Source: TMED26 sp042088965 (lineage in GTDB: Bacteria; Pseudomonadota; Alphaproteobacteria; Thalassobaculales; Thalassobaculaceae). From it: a stretch of DNA of 64,000 nt. Position numbers and translations under genes: made by a program. This document shows positions 33,364 to 42,983 of the stretch, in pieces. Positions within the stretch are counted from its first letter, which is position 1, and each line of letters opens with the position of its first letter. The notes under the pieces are model-generated. The model was not told where the DNA came from. It saw nothing but the letters and a program-made list of their open reading frames with translations, and searched no databases. The stretch is from positions 62,001 through 126,000 of the forward strand of contig JBELLC010000001.1 of the NCBI GenBank assembly GCA_042088965.1, given 5' to 3'.

Positions 33364-34266
33364 TTACATCCCCGCGCGGGCGGCCAGCGCATTCATCAGT
33401 TGATTGGCAAAGCGGGCTGAGGCCGTCGGCAACACCCGGCCTTTCATTTGTCCCAGTAAAAGCTGTCCAGGCGACACGTCTTGATCCGAAATCTGCCGGA
33501 AGGTGATGTCGCGTTGGCGGGCGGGGTCGAGACCGATGGGAATCTGAAAGCCGAGGGCATTTTCATGGGTCACGTAATGACGCATCAGCTCAAAAGACTC
33601 TGTTTCAATATCCGCCTCAAGAGTATAGCCTTTGCGCTTGGCCCCCATCTCCAATAAATGGCGCACCCCATAAATCCGCGACGGCAGGACCAGTTTTTGC
33701 CGCAAGCAGTCGCGCAGCCGTAAGATCTGTTTCTCGGCCAATGGTGCCGTATCGCGAAAAACTGCCTGGACATTCTGCGGCAGGGCAAACAACACTTCAA
33801 AATCAACTAAATGAATAGGCTCAAAGACCAGAGCAAGGTCACTGCTGGCGGCGGCCAAGTCCTGTTCTGCCTGTGCCCGGTCGCGAATATTGATCGAAAA
33901 GGTGACACCAGGATGTTCCGCACGATAGTGGGCAATTTGCGCCGGCAGAAAATACGGCAACAAGGCCTGTGAACAGGCGATTGACACATGCCCCCGGCGG
34001 ACTCCAGATAGATCAGCCACCTGTGATTGAACCCTTTGTAGATCCGTTCGTTGGGCGCGGATATGCTGCATTAACAGCTCCCCTGCCGGATTCAATCGCA
34101 TACCACGCGGCAAGCGTTCAAAAATTGGCCCACCAAACTCCTGCTCAAATCCATTAATCCGCCGGTTCAAAGCGGAAGCGGTCAAGTTCATATCCTCGGC
34201 AGCTTTCCGAATTGAACCAGCCCGCATGACACTTTCAATAAGCTCAAATGTTCTTAAGTGTTTCAT
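33364..34266 (-). CDS. LysR-family transcriptional regulator
   Basis: A 300-residue LysR regulator. The winged helix-turn-helix is at residues 1-60 (FELIESVMRAGSIRKAAEDM, LTASALNRRINGFEQEFGG). The effector domain starts near RRGHVSIACSQALLPYFLP. It is divergent from the ABC transporter operon across 140 bp, the classical LysR arrangement, so it probably controls that operon in response to the imported compound. No unambiguous T-N11-A site could be fixed in the intergenic DNA. Confidence 0.9.
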   Translation of the reverse strand: MKHLRTFELIESVMRAGSIRKAAEDMNLTASALNRRINGFEQEFGGPIFERLPRGMRLNPAGELLMQHIRAQRTDLQRVQSQVADLSGVRRGHVSIACSQALLPYFLPAQIAHYRAEHPGVTFSINIRDRAQAEQDLAAASSDLALVFEPIHLVDFEVLFALPQNVQAVFRDTAPLAEKQILRLRDCLRQKLVLPSRIYGVRHLLEMGAKRKGYTLEADIETESFELMRHYVTHENALGFQIPIGLDPARQRDITFRQISDQDVSPGQLLLGQMKGRVLPTASARFANQLMNALAARAGM

Positions 34267-34406
34267 ATAATGATTACTTTCAAACAGCGTTGCATTTTTT
34301 GCACCGTTTTTGTGATTTTATAGCATTCGATTCACTCATCAATACAGAACAGTATGCAGCATAGTTTTCTCGCGATCCGAAACATTTTCTGCGGAAGGGT
34401 TTTCAA
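34267..34406. promoter_or_regulatory. Divergent LysR / ABC operon promoter region
   Basis: A 140-bp AT-rich spacer between divergent genes. TATAGC at 34319-34324 is a possible -10 for the transporter operon, and TATAAT at 34265-34270 is also present on the plus strand. It is the expected LysR binding region, but no site is proven by sequence. Confidence 0.35.
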
Positions 34407-36014
34407 ATGAGTGACACCACATCAAGACGCAATTTTTTAAAAATGGGCGTAGCGGGCGCGTCAATTCTGCCATTTCTGCGGGCGATCCCCGCTGATGCCG
34501 CAGGGTCAGATACACTGGTTGTTGTGACCGGCCAGACCATCAACAGCTTAGACATTCATCGCAAAGGCACAAATCGGCCTTCTTACCAAGTTGCCGTGAA
34601 TTGTTATGACCGCCTACTGTCCTTTGGCACCAAGGAAGCGCCTGGTGGCGGCTTTTCCTATGATTATAGCACTGTCGTCCCTGAACTGGCCGAAAGCTGG
34701 ACTGTTTCTGACGATGGCTTGACGGTGACCTTCAAAATCAAATCAAACGCCACCTTCTGGGATGGCAGTAAGGTCACCGCCGCAGATGTGAAATGGTCCT
34801 TCGACCGCGCTGTTTCTGTGGGTGGCTTCCCGTCCGTGCAGATGAAAGCGGGCGGTTTAATCCGTCCAGATCAATTCGTTGCGGTGGATACAGAAACCTT
34901 TGTTATCAAGCTTGATCGCGCCTCAAAGCTGACCATCCCTGATTTGGCTGTGCCGGTGCCGTTCATCATTAACGCGGCGGTTGCCAAGGCAAATGCGACC
35001 GATGCGGACCCATGGGCGATGGAGTATCTGCATAAAACACCAGCGGGTTCTGGCGCCTTTAAAGTCTTGCGTTGGGCGCCTGGCGAACAATTGGTTTATG
35101 AGCGCAATGATAATTGGGTCGGCGGTCCGGTGCCCGCCGTGAAACGTATTGTCGTCCGCGAGGTGCCAAGTCCTGCCACCCGCCGCGCCCTGATTGAGCG
35201 CGGGGATGTGCAGATGTCATTCGGTATCCCTGATAAGGACGCCGCAGAATTGGCAGATAAGGTTGATGTTTATTCAACCCCTATTGAAAACTGCATGCAT
35301 TGCTTGTGTCCAAACACCAACTTCAAGCCTTTCCAAGATGCCAATGTACGCAAGGCTTTGGCCTATGCGCTGCCCTATGCTGATATTTTTCAGGCTGCGG
35401 CCTATGGTCGGGGCGCGCCACTTTGGGGCGGTGATGCCGAAATCAATGACATCGCCTGGCCGCGTAAAAGCCAATATTACACCGATCTGGACAAGGCCCG
35501 CGAACATATGGCGAAATCCGCTTATCCAGATGGCTTTGAGGTGGCCTTGTCGATCAGTCTGGGTCTGGCCTCTTGGATGGAGCCGACAGCACTGTTGATC
35601 CAAGAAAGCCTCGCCAAAATTGGCATTAAAACCGAGATTGAGAAAATACCCGGTGCCAGCTGGCGGACCGCTGCGTTGGTTGAAAAGCGTCTGGATTTAC
35701 ATTTGGAGAACTTTGGTGGCTGGTTAAATACCCCGGATTACTACTTCTTCTGGGCCTACAAAGAAGGCCATCTGTTTAATTCCTCAAACTACCGTAACGC
35801 GGAAATCGAAACCTTGGTGGACAACACCTTGCATATGCCGATGGACGATCCCCAATATGCGCCAAACATCAAACGTATGTTTGAAATCGCCTTTGAAGAT
35901 CTGCCCCGAATTCCGCTTTACCAACCTGCTTTGAATGTCGCTACCAATGGCACGGAAGGGTACGAATTCTGGTTCCATCGTCAGCTTGATGTGCGCCCCT
36001 TAAAGGCTGGCTAA
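34407..36014 (+). CDS. Peptide/nickel-type ABC transporter substrate-binding protein
   Basis: A 535-residue family 5 solute-binding protein. It has a Tat-type signal, SRRNFLKMGVAGASILPFL with cleavage near ADAA (about residue 32), so it should be exported folded. The mature domain shows VVPELAESWTVSDDGLTVTFKI, WDGSKVTAADVKWSFDRAV and the C-terminal FEDLPRIPLYQP, as in DppA/OppA. It is the first gene of an operon with two permeases, a fused ATPase and allophanate hydrolase. The ligand could be a peptide or another amide or ureido compound. Confidence 0.9.
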   Translation: MSDTTSRRNFLKMGVAGASILPFLRAIPADAAGSDTLVVVTGQTINSLDIHRKGTNRPSYQVAVNCYDRLLSFGTKEAPGGGFSYDYSTVVPELAESWTVSDDGLTVTFKIKSNATFWDGSKVTAADVKWSFDRAVSVGGFPSVQMKAGGLIRPDQFVAVDTETFVIKLDRASKLTIPDLAVPVPFIINAAVAKANATDADPWAMEYLHKTPAGSGAFKVLRWAPGEQLVYERNDNWVGGPVPAVKRIVVREVPSPATRRALIERGDVQMSFGIPDKDAAELADKVDVYSTPIENCMHCLCPNTNFKPFQDANVRKALAYALPYADIFQAAAYGRGAPLWGGDAEINDIAWPRKSQYYTDLDKAREHMAKSAYPDGFEVALSISLGLASWMEPTALLIQESLAKIGIKTEIEKIPGASWRTAALVEKRLDLHLENFGGWLNTPDYYFFWAYKEGHLFNSSNYRNAEIETLVDNTLHMPMDDPQYAPNIKRMFEIAFEDLPRIPLYQPALNVATNGTEGYEFWFHRQLDVRPLKAG

Positions 36015-36017
36015 ACA

Positions 36018-37049
36018 ATGTCTTTTGACCCACGGCTACGCGCGATTCTGTCGCGCGTAGCCCAATCCATTCCTGTGGTTATTGGCGTCGTGGTGATCAG
36101 CTTTGTGTTGACCCGGGCGTTGCCAGGAGATCCAGCAGCCTATTTTGCAGGCCCCGCTGCCGATGCCCAATCTATCCAAGAAATTCGCGTTGCCCTGGGA
36201 TTAGATAAACCACTCCTGGAACAGTTTTTCATTTATGTCGGCGACCTGTTACGCGGCGATTTGGGGCAATCAATCTCGAGCGGCCAATCTGTCGCCAGTG
36301 ACTTGGCAAAACGCCTGCCAGCCTCTCTCGAGCTGACGCTCACTGCCCTATTTTTATCCTGCGGCATCGCGATCCCATTAGGGATTTTAGCGGCGACACG
36401 ACAAGGCTCGTGGATTGACCATTTGTGCCGAATTGTGGTCACCGTGGGTGTGTCTTTGCCAACATTTTTCACCGGTATTGTGCTCATCTACTTTTTTTAT
36501 TATCTGCTTGGGATTGCCCCATCACCCCTTGGCAGGCTTGATTTTATCTACCTTGACCCGCCCCGAATCAGCGGATTTTATCTGATTGATGCGGCCCTTG
36601 CCAATGACGGGGAGACGTGGTGGGGGGCGGCAAAACAATTGGTCCTGCCGGCGATTACCCTTGCTCTTTTTACCATGGCACCGATCGCCCGGATGACCCG
36701 CGCCGCCATGCTAACGGCCTTATCCGCTGATTTTGTGCGCACGGCACGGGCGGCAGGACTACCGGCGCGGATTGTCCTATTCACCTACGCATTCCGCAAC
36801 GCCTTGCTGCCGGTCATCACCACCCTGGGGATGGTCTTCTCATTTGCCCTGGGGGCCAATGTTTTGGTGGAAAAAGTATTCGCTTGGCCGGGGATTGGCT
36901 CCTATGCGGTCGAAGCCCTGGTGGTTTCTGATTATGCCGCCGTTCAAGGCTTTGTGTTGGCTATGGCGCTATTGTTTGTGTTGCTTAACCTGATGATCGA
37001 CATTCTGTATACTCTCATTGACCCACGTGTTGGGTTCAGCGCCCAATGA
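36018..37049 (+). CDS. ABC transporter permease, DppB-like
   Basis: A 343-residue inner-membrane permease with about six helices. The N-terminal RVAQSIPVVIGVVVISFVLT and LPGDPAAYFAGP match DppB/OppB, and the EAA loop for ATPase contact is RTARAAGLPARIVLFTYAFRNALLP. It begins three bases after the binding-protein stop and overlaps the next permease by four bases (ATGA at 37046-37049). Confidence 0.92.
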   Translation: MSFDPRLRAILSRVAQSIPVVIGVVVISFVLTRALPGDPAAYFAGPAADAQSIQEIRVALGLDKPLLEQFFIYVGDLLRGDLGQSISSGQSVASDLAKRLPASLELTLTALFLSCGIAIPLGILAATRQGSWIDHLCRIVVTVGVSLPTFFTGIVLIYFFYYLLGIAPSPLGRLDFIYLDPPRISGFYLIDAALANDGETWWGAAKQLVLPAITLALFTMAPIARMTRAAMLTALSADFVRTARAAGLPARIVLFTYAFRNALLPVITTLGMVFSFALGANVLVEKVFAWPGIGSYAVEALVVSDYAAVQGFVLAMALLFVLLNLMIDILYTLIDPRVGFSAQ

Positions 37050-37924
37050 CAGATCAGCCGGTCAGCAAAGCGTCCGCGCAAGAAGGTCGGTTTGACCATA
37101 TGCTTTATGTATTGCGGGCAAACCCTGTCACCTTGCTGGCCTTTGCGATGTTCGCCCTCATTCTGCTGTCGGCGCTTTTAGGCCCATCACTGGTGCCTTT
37201 TGATCCTTTGCAGACCAATGCCGCCATGGCCTTAAGACCGCCATCCTGGGTTCATTGGTTTGGCACCGACAACCTTGGCCGCGACGTTTTTAGCCGGGTC
37301 ATTGTGGCCACCCGATTAGACTTGGCAATTTCTATTTCAGCGGTCGCCTTATCTTTTGTGATCGGCTCAATCCTTGGCAGTATCGCGGGCTATTGGGGCG
37401 GCTGGCTGGACATTATTTTAAGCCGCGTCCTTGATACCATCATGGCGTTTCCGCTGTTCGTGCTGGCGATGGGGATTGTCGCGGCGCTGGGCAATACGAT
37501 TGAAAATATCGTCTATGCGACCGCCATCATCAATATTCCTTTTTATGCCCGCCTGGTGCGCGCCGAAGTCAACATTCGCCGTAATTCAGGCTTTGCGCGA
37601 GCCGCCAAACTGTCTGGAAATTCAGACCTGCGGGTGCTGGCCATGCATATCTTTCCCAATGCGTTACCGCCCATGATGGTGCAAGTCTCGCTCAATCTTG
37701 GTTGGGCGATTCTAAATGCAGCGGGCCTGTCGTTCATCGGCTTAGGCGTCCGTCCGCCAACCCCTGAATGGGGCATCATGGTCGCAGAAGGGGCAAACTT
37801 CATTGTTTCTGGTGAATGGTGGATGGCTGTCTTCCCGGGCCTCTGGCTGATGCTCGCGGTTTTTACCTTTAACCTTTTGGGCGACGGTCTGCGCGATATT
37901 GTTGACCCCCGCAAGAGAACCTAA
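37046..37924 (+). CDS. ABC transporter permease, DppC-like
   Basis: The second permease, 292 residues. It has the N-terminal cytoplasmic segment and first helix NPVTLLAFAMFALILLSALLG, the family motif HWFGTDNLGRDVFSRVI, and the EAA loop around RRNSGFARAAKLSGNSDLRVLAMHIFPNALP (read in parts). The closing GDGLRDIVDPRKRT is typical of DppC. It overlaps the preceding gene, and the ATPase starts five bases after its stop. Confidence 0.92.
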   Translation: MTDQPVSKASAQEGRFDHMLYVLRANPVTLLAFAMFALILLSALLGPSLVPFDPLQTNAAMALRPPSWVHWFGTDNLGRDVFSRVIVATRLDLAISISAVALSFVIGSILGSIAGYWGGWLDIILSRVLDTIMAFPLFVLAMGIVAALGNTIENIVYATAIINIPFYARLVRAEVNIRRNSGFARAAKLSGNSDLRVLAMHIFPNALPPMMVQVSLNLGWAILNAAGLSFIGLGVRPPTPEWGIMVAEGANFIVSGEWWMAVFPGLWLMLAVFTFNLLGDGLRDIVDPRKRT

Positions 37925-37928
37925 TGCG

Positions 37929-39560
37929 ATGTTAAGTGTGAAAGATCTAGCGGTCTGTTTTCAAACCCGTAAAGGCATTGTGGATGCTGTGCGCGGCATT
38001 AGTTTTGACCTTAATAGGGGCGAAATTCTCGGTATTGTCGGCGAAAGCGGCTCTGGTAAGTCTGTCACATCCTATGCCCTGATGCGTATTTTAGACGCTG
38101 GCGGGACCATTAAAACAGGCGATGTGGTCTATTCAGGAATCGATTTACGGGCCGCGGCTGAACGCCAAATGCATGATATCCGTGGCCGTGAGATTTCGAT
38201 GATTTTTCAGAACCCACGCGCGGCGCTCAACCCGATCCGTAAGGTTGGTCACCAGATTGAAGATGTGCTGCGCCGCCATGGCCGCGCCAGCCGCCAAGAT
38301 GCAAAAGCCAAAGCGATCCTCGCCCTCGAAGCTGTTCGCATTAAAGATGCCAAGGCACGCTATGACGCCTTCCCGTTTGAATTATCTGGCGGCATGTGTC
38401 AGCGGGTTGTCTGCGCCATTGCTTTGGCATGTGATCCACGTTTGCTGATCGCAGATGAGCCGACAACGGGCCTGGATATCACCACCCAAAAAGTGGTCAT
38501 GGACCTGGTGCGCGATCTGATCCGAGAACGCGGTATGAGCAGTATCCTGATCACCCATGATCTTGGCTTGGCGGCGCAATATTGCGACCGGATTGTCGTC
38601 ATGAAAGATGGCGTAATTGTTGAACAAGGCGACCCGGCGCGGCTGTTTCGTGACCCACAGCACAGCTATACCCAGAAATTAGTGGACGCGACACCGCGCA
38701 CCGGCGGCAGCATTCGCAATCTATTACCGCCAGCACACCGCAAGCCTGAACCCACACATGTGATTGCCGACCAGCCACTGATCCAAGTCCGCAACCTGAC
38801 GAAAACCTATCATGGTAAATCAGGCCCTGTTCATGCGGTCAAAGGGGTGAGCTTTGAGATTAACCGCGGACAGAGTGTTGGCCTGGTTGGTGAAAGTGGG
38901 TGCGGCAAATCAACGATCTCAGAAATTCTTGTGCGCCTGACGGACCCAAGCAGCGGTAACATTATCTTCGACGGACAAGATCTAGGTGCGATCCCCGCCC
39001 GGCACTTTGCCAAGAATCCGCGCCGTGCTGATATCCAAATGGTCTTTCAAGATGCGACAGACAGCCTCAATCCACGGCATACAGCCTATCAAACCATTGC
39101 CGAGCCCTTGCGCCGTTTAGGTCAATTAAGCGGCCGCAAGCTGACCGCCCGGGTGGCCGAACTGGCCAAGCTTGTGGGCTTGCCGCTCACCCTGTTACAG
39201 CGCTTTCCCCATCAACTTTCTGGTGGCCAAAAAGCCCGAACGGGGATCGCCCGCGCGGTCGCATTGGAGCCGAAATTCTTAATCTTAGATGAGCCGACAG
39301 CTGCCTTAGATGTGTCAATCCAAGCTGTGGTTTTGAACCTGCTTGTCGACCTGCGCGCCAAACTTGGCATGAGTTACTTGTTTGTCAGCCATGACCTGCA
39401 TGTGGTCCGCCTTCTGTGTGATCATGTGATGGTTATGAGGGACGGTGTTTTGATTGAGCAGGGCGCAACAGCCAAGGTCATGTCAAACCCACAAAGCAGC
39501 TATACCCAAACACTGCTTGACGCCGCGCCAAAACCGCCCGCGCGCCGTCGTGCCGCCTGA
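37929..39560 (+). CDS. ABC transporter ATP-binding protein with two fused ATPase domains (DppD-DppF type)
   Basis: At 543 residues this protein fuses the two ATPases that many systems encode separately. Domain 1 has Walker A GESGSGKSVTS, signature LSGGMCQRVV and Walker B LLIADEPTTGLD. Domain 2 has Walker A GESGCGKSTIS, signature LSGGQKARTGIARAV and Walker B FLILDEPTAALD. Domain 1 starts at the N-terminus and domain 2 near residue 285. The first signature has Met-Cys where Gln is common. The ATG at 37929 follows the permease stop by four bases, and a TTG-initiated extension from 37899 is rejected as overlap. Confidence 0.92.
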   Translation: MLSVKDLAVCFQTRKGIVDAVRGISFDLNRGEILGIVGESGSGKSVTSYALMRILDAGGTIKTGDVVYSGIDLRAAAERQMHDIRGREISMIFQNPRAALNPIRKVGHQIEDVLRRHGRASRQDAKAKAILALEAVRIKDAKARYDAFPFELSGGMCQRVVCAIALACDPRLLIADEPTTGLDITTQKVVMDLVRDLIRERGMSSILITHDLGLAAQYCDRIVVMKDGVIVEQGDPARLFRDPQHSYTQKLVDATPRTGGSIRNLLPPAHRKPEPTHVIADQPLIQVRNLTKTYHGKSGPVHAVKGVSFEINRGQSVGLVGESGCGKSTISEILVRLTDPSSGNIIFDGQDLGAIPARHFAKNPRRADIQMVFQDATDSLNPRHTAYQTIAEPLRRLGQLSGRKLTARVAELAKLVGLPLTLLQRFPHQLSGGQKARTGIARAVALEPKFLILDEPTAALDVSIQAVVLNLLVDLRAKLGMSYLFVSHDLHVVRLLCDHVMVMRDGVLIEQGATAKVMSNPQSSYTQTLLDAAPKPPARRRAA

Positions 39561-39578
39561 CCACCCGGAGATTTCACC

Positions 39579-41372
39579 ATGCTGAGTGACCTGCCTTTTA
39601 CCCTGACAGCACTGCGCGACACCTATGCATCTGGCACATCTCCTCTCGCTGTTATCGATGAGGTTTTTGCGCGCTTGCAGCACATCAATGATGCTGGGAT
39701 TTTCATCCACCTCTGTGATCAAGAGGCCCTGCGCGCTGAAGCTGCCGCCCTTGGGACCTATGACCCAGATAAACCGCTATGGGGAATCCCTTTTGCTGTA
39801 AAAGACAATATTGATGTCGCCGGTATTGAGACCACAGCCGGCTGCCCTGCCTATGCCTACCGTCCGGACAGTGATGCCTTTGTTGTGGGTAAATTGCGAG
39901 CTGCTGGGGCGCTGATGGTCGGCAAAACCAATCTTGATCAATTTGCGACCGGTCTGGTTGGGATTCGAACCCCCTATGGCGCACCGTTGAATGCCATTGA
40001 CCCGCTGATTGTCCCCGGCGGCTCCTCCGGTGGGTCAGCGGTGGTTGTTGGCCATGGGGCTGTTTGCTTTTCCCTGGGCACAGATACCGCAGGATCAGGC
40101 CGCGTGCCCGCCGCCTTGAATAATATCGTTGGCTTGAAACCCAGCCTTGGAGCGCTTTCTGCCACCGGCGTGGTGCCGGCCTGCCGGACCCTTGATACGG
40201 TGTCGATTTTCGCCCTTACCGTTGATGATGCCCATGCAGCATTTACCGTGGCACAGGGCTTTGACGCAGCTGACGCCTATTCTAAAACCTTTGCCGCCAC
40301 CGACCTGAGCGCGCCTGCCCCCAAGCTGCGTATTGGTGTGCCAGATGCTGCATCGATTGAGTTTTATGGGGACGGCGTTCAAGCCGACGCTTTTCAGCGT
40401 GACTGCCAGCGCCTGACAGAAATGGGGGTGATTGTTGAAAACATTGATTTTACGCCCTTGTTTCAGATTGCCGACATGCTGTACCAGGGGGCGTGGGTCG
40501 CAGAGCGTTATACCGTCATCGACGCCTTGCTAACCGACGATCCTGATGCCCTTTTCCCGGTAACCCGAGAGATCATTGGCGAAGCCCAAAACATGTCTGC
40601 TGCACAAGCGTTTCAAGGATTTTATCGCCTTGCGGACCTAAAACGCCGAGCGGCACCAATTTTAAGTGATCTGGATATGCTCTGTGTGCCAACAATCCCC
40701 AGGTTTTATACCGTCAGCGATCTTGCCGCCGACCCCATTGGGCCCAACGCGCGGCTTGGCCGTTATACCAATTTTGTAAACCTGCTTGATATGTGCGGTA
40801 TTGCTGTGCCAACGGCCGCCCGCAGTGATGGCCGCCCGGGCAGTGTAACGCTGTTATCGACATCAGGGCGCGACACCGACATTGCCAGTATCGCCCGCCA
40901 ATTTGAAGCTGACTGTCCCCGCAACTTGGGGGCAACGCAACATCCGTTACCGCAACCAACCGCACTGGCCGCGGCCCGCTCCTCGCAGATTGAATTGGCT
41001 GTTTGCGGCGCACATATGGCTGGCTTGCCGCTTAATTCAGAGCTTACAGATCGTGGTGGACAGTTTGTGCGCAGCGCCGCAACAGCGCCGCATTACCAGT
41101 TTTATGCCTTGGCAGGTGGCCCACCCGCCCGACCGGGTCTGCTGCGTTCCAAGGCAGCGAACAGCGCCGCCATCGCCCTGGAAGTTTGGTCCCTACCAAA
41201 GTCTGCACTTGGGGATTTTATGGCCGCTATTCCAGCACCGCTTGGTATCGGTTCTATCGAGCTTAACGATGGCAGCTGGGTGAAAGGTTTTCTGTGTGAG
41301 GCGATTGGCACCGATGGCGCTGATGACATCACCCATCTTGGTGATTGGCGCCGTTATCTGAACCAGAAATGA
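39579..41372 (+). CDS. atzF: Allophanate hydrolase
   Basis: This amidase splits allophanate to ammonia and carbon dioxide, normally the last step of urea-carboxylase or cyanuric acid/biuret degradation. Residues 1-440 form the amidase-signature domain with Lys75 (FAVKDNID), Ser149/150 (GGSSGGSAVVV) and Ser173 (GTDTAGSGRVPAA). The C-terminal domain (LAVCGAHMAGLPLNSELTDRG, AKAANSAAIALEVW-like) is specific to AtzF/DUR1-type enzymes. The 597-residue length agrees. It starts 18 bp after the ATPase gene, with CCCGGAG upstream, so it belongs to the transporter operon. No urea carboxylase or biuret hydrolase is adjacent, so the source of allophanate is unclear. Confidence 0.9.
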   Translation: MLSDLPFTLTALRDTYASGTSPLAVIDEVFARLQHINDAGIFIHLCDQEALRAEAAALGTYDPDKPLWGIPFAVKDNIDVAGIETTAGCPAYAYRPDSDAFVVGKLRAAGALMVGKTNLDQFATGLVGIRTPYGAPLNAIDPLIVPGGSSGGSAVVVGHGAVCFSLGTDTAGSGRVPAALNNIVGLKPSLGALSATGVVPACRTLDTVSIFALTVDDAHAAFTVAQGFDAADAYSKTFAATDLSAPAPKLRIGVPDAASIEFYGDGVQADAFQRDCQRLTEMGVIVENIDFTPLFQIADMLYQGAWVAERYTVIDALLTDDPDALFPVTREIIGEAQNMSAAQAFQGFYRLADLKRRAAPILSDLDMLCVPTIPRFYTVSDLAADPIGPNARLGRYTNFVNLLDMCGIAVPTAARSDGRPGSVTLLSTSGRDTDIASIARQFEADCPRNLGATQHPLPQPTALAAARSSQIELAVCGAHMAGLPLNSELTDRGGQFVRSAATAPHYQFYALAGGPPARPGLLRSKAANSAAIALEVWSLPKSALGDFMAAIPAPLGIGSIELNDGSWVKGFLCEAIGTDGADDITHLGDWRRYLNQK

Positions 41373-41931
41373 TTCGCGTTCCTCAGAAAGCTTGATAAGC
41401 GATGCGTCGAATGATGGCTTGAGGGCACCAATATTGGGATAAATGGACGAATAGCGACGAAACCTTTCGGGCTGTTTGCCGTTTCAATGTTCCAGGTTGG
41501 CGATTTTAATGGCGACATGTTTGGCTCTGTTTTAGGGGCAGCTGCGGCCCTTTTGACCGCTCTTGTGGCGCCTCTCGTAAATTTCAAGAACCCGCTGTCA
41601 ATACCGCCAAGAGTGAGGTCAGATTTAATGCGGCAAAGCGTTATTTTAAAAACATCTTTGCGCCCTTGTTACGGGGCGGTCAGCATATTATCACAGAAAT
41701 TGATGCCGATATTTTCAAGGCGCTTGTGATAGACTAAACGGCGATAAATGATTACCTTGACGCCTGCGCCGGGAAATAAACTATCACCATAGCGAATGAC
41801 GTTTGATGCTTGCGTTTTAAGCGATCACACGCTGATGTCGAACAACCGATGACCGAAAGCCTCGAAAGGCAGCTCTGACGGCCGCGCTTTGACAGATTTT
41901 GCGGTCATCTGCGATCATGGAAGAAAATACA
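41373..41931. other. 560-bp region without a convincing gene; possible gene remnant
   Basis: No intact gene is seen between atzF and the glycosyltransferase-like gene. Two fragments on the plus strand look protein-like but lie in different frames. One, about 41480-41615, reads GDFNGDMFGSVLGAAAALL and onward. The other, about 41590-41737, reads SEVRFNAAKRYFKNIFAPLL and on to a TAA at 41735-41737. This could be a frameshifted relic. I cannot name its family, and chance is not excluded. Confidence 0.3.
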
Positions 41932-42921
41932 ATGAGCAATGTCACACACGATGTTAAAAATGACACCTTGTACTGTTTTTATGATTTGCTGCACGCGCCC
42001 ATTACCTTTGATTTTCTTCACTTTCTCGTATTTGCCGACGTCATTCGAAAAAACCGCCGGCTCTCCAAACTCATGGTGGTCATAAGCTTGGGCGAGGATG
42101 CAGCGTTCCGCAAGCACACTGAAAAAGACCACGTACTGGCTGATACGGAGAAAATGTGGCGCGTGCGCCATGTGATTGAGCCGTCATGCTGGTCACTGCC
42201 GTCCTGCGTTGGCACCTGGGTATGCCTTGATCGCGCTGAAATGGTCCGCTTTCATAGCAAAATCGCGCCTCATCAGGTTTTTCCGATTGGTTACGGCCCA
42301 GACGCGCCAAAACCGGCGTTTTTGATTAACCAGCTTGTTCATCTGCATAAGCAAAACCAAGATGTGAAAGTCTTTCGCGCGCCTGAAGCCGCGACGTTAA
42401 AAATTGATGAATGGGCGAGCTCTGTCAAACTTGAGCGTCCCCTGGTCGTTTTATCGATGCGGTACAATCAGGTGCATCAATGGAAAAACGCTGATAATGC
42501 GGTTTGGGTCGATTTTCAAAAATACTTGCTCGATCGTGGCTTCCAAGTTGCCGTTATCCCCGATACCTACCTTGTCACCCGGGGCATTATTCCGCGCGTC
42601 AGCCCAGGAGCTTTTATCTTTTTTCAAGGCGCATTAGATTTTGAGATGCGGGCTGCCCTTTATGAACGGGCGTTCATGACGATTTCGAGACACGGCGGTC
42701 CCGCGATGTATAATCTTTTCCGTCACGGATCGCGTTTTCTGATTTTTCAGGGTGAGACCGTCCTGCCAAGCATAGAAGAGTTTTCCCGCCTATGGGGGGT
42801 GCAGTGGGGTGACCAGCCTCCGTGGTGCACAGAACAACAGCGGATCGTCTACCAAGAGGATACGCTTCAAAACCTGATCGACAATGCGGAACCCATTTTA
42901 GCAACAGCGCCAATGCCATAA
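41932..42921 (+). CDS. Glycosyltransferase-like protein of unknown specificity
   Basis: This 329-residue cytoplasmic protein is not clearly recognised. Its second half, with LERPLVVLSMRYNQVHQW, FQVAVIPDTYLV, FMTISRHGGPAMYNLFRHGS and FLIFQGE, resembles the nucleotide-sugar-binding lobe of GT-B-type glycosyltransferases found in polysaccharide loci. That is a structural impression only. The ATG at 41932 has TGGAAGA about nine bases upstream; an ATG at 41917 is an alternative. It stands between a degenerate region and TRAP permease genes, with no sugar genes nearby, so it may be an acquired orphan. Confidence 0.45.
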   Translation: MSNVTHDVKNDTLYCFYDLLHAPITFDFLHFLVFADVIRKNRRLSKLMVVISLGEDAAFRKHTEKDHVLADTEKMWRVRHVIEPSCWSLPSCVGTWVCLDRAEMVRFHSKIAPHQVFPIGYGPDAPKPAFLINQLVHLHKQNQDVKVFRAPEAATLKIDEWASSVKLERPLVVLSMRYNQVHQWKNADNAVWVDFQKYLLDRGFQVAVIPDTYLVTRGIIPRVSPGAFIFFQGALDFEMRAALYERAFMTISRHGGPAMYNLFRHGSRFLIFQGETVLPSIEEFSRLWGVQWGDQPPWCTEQQRIVYQEDTLQNLIDNAEPILATAPMP

Positions 42922-42983
42922 CCGCCATTAGGGCGTCGCACCAGAGCGGTACGCTGCAATTTATATGTGGGGGGGTATCTAAC

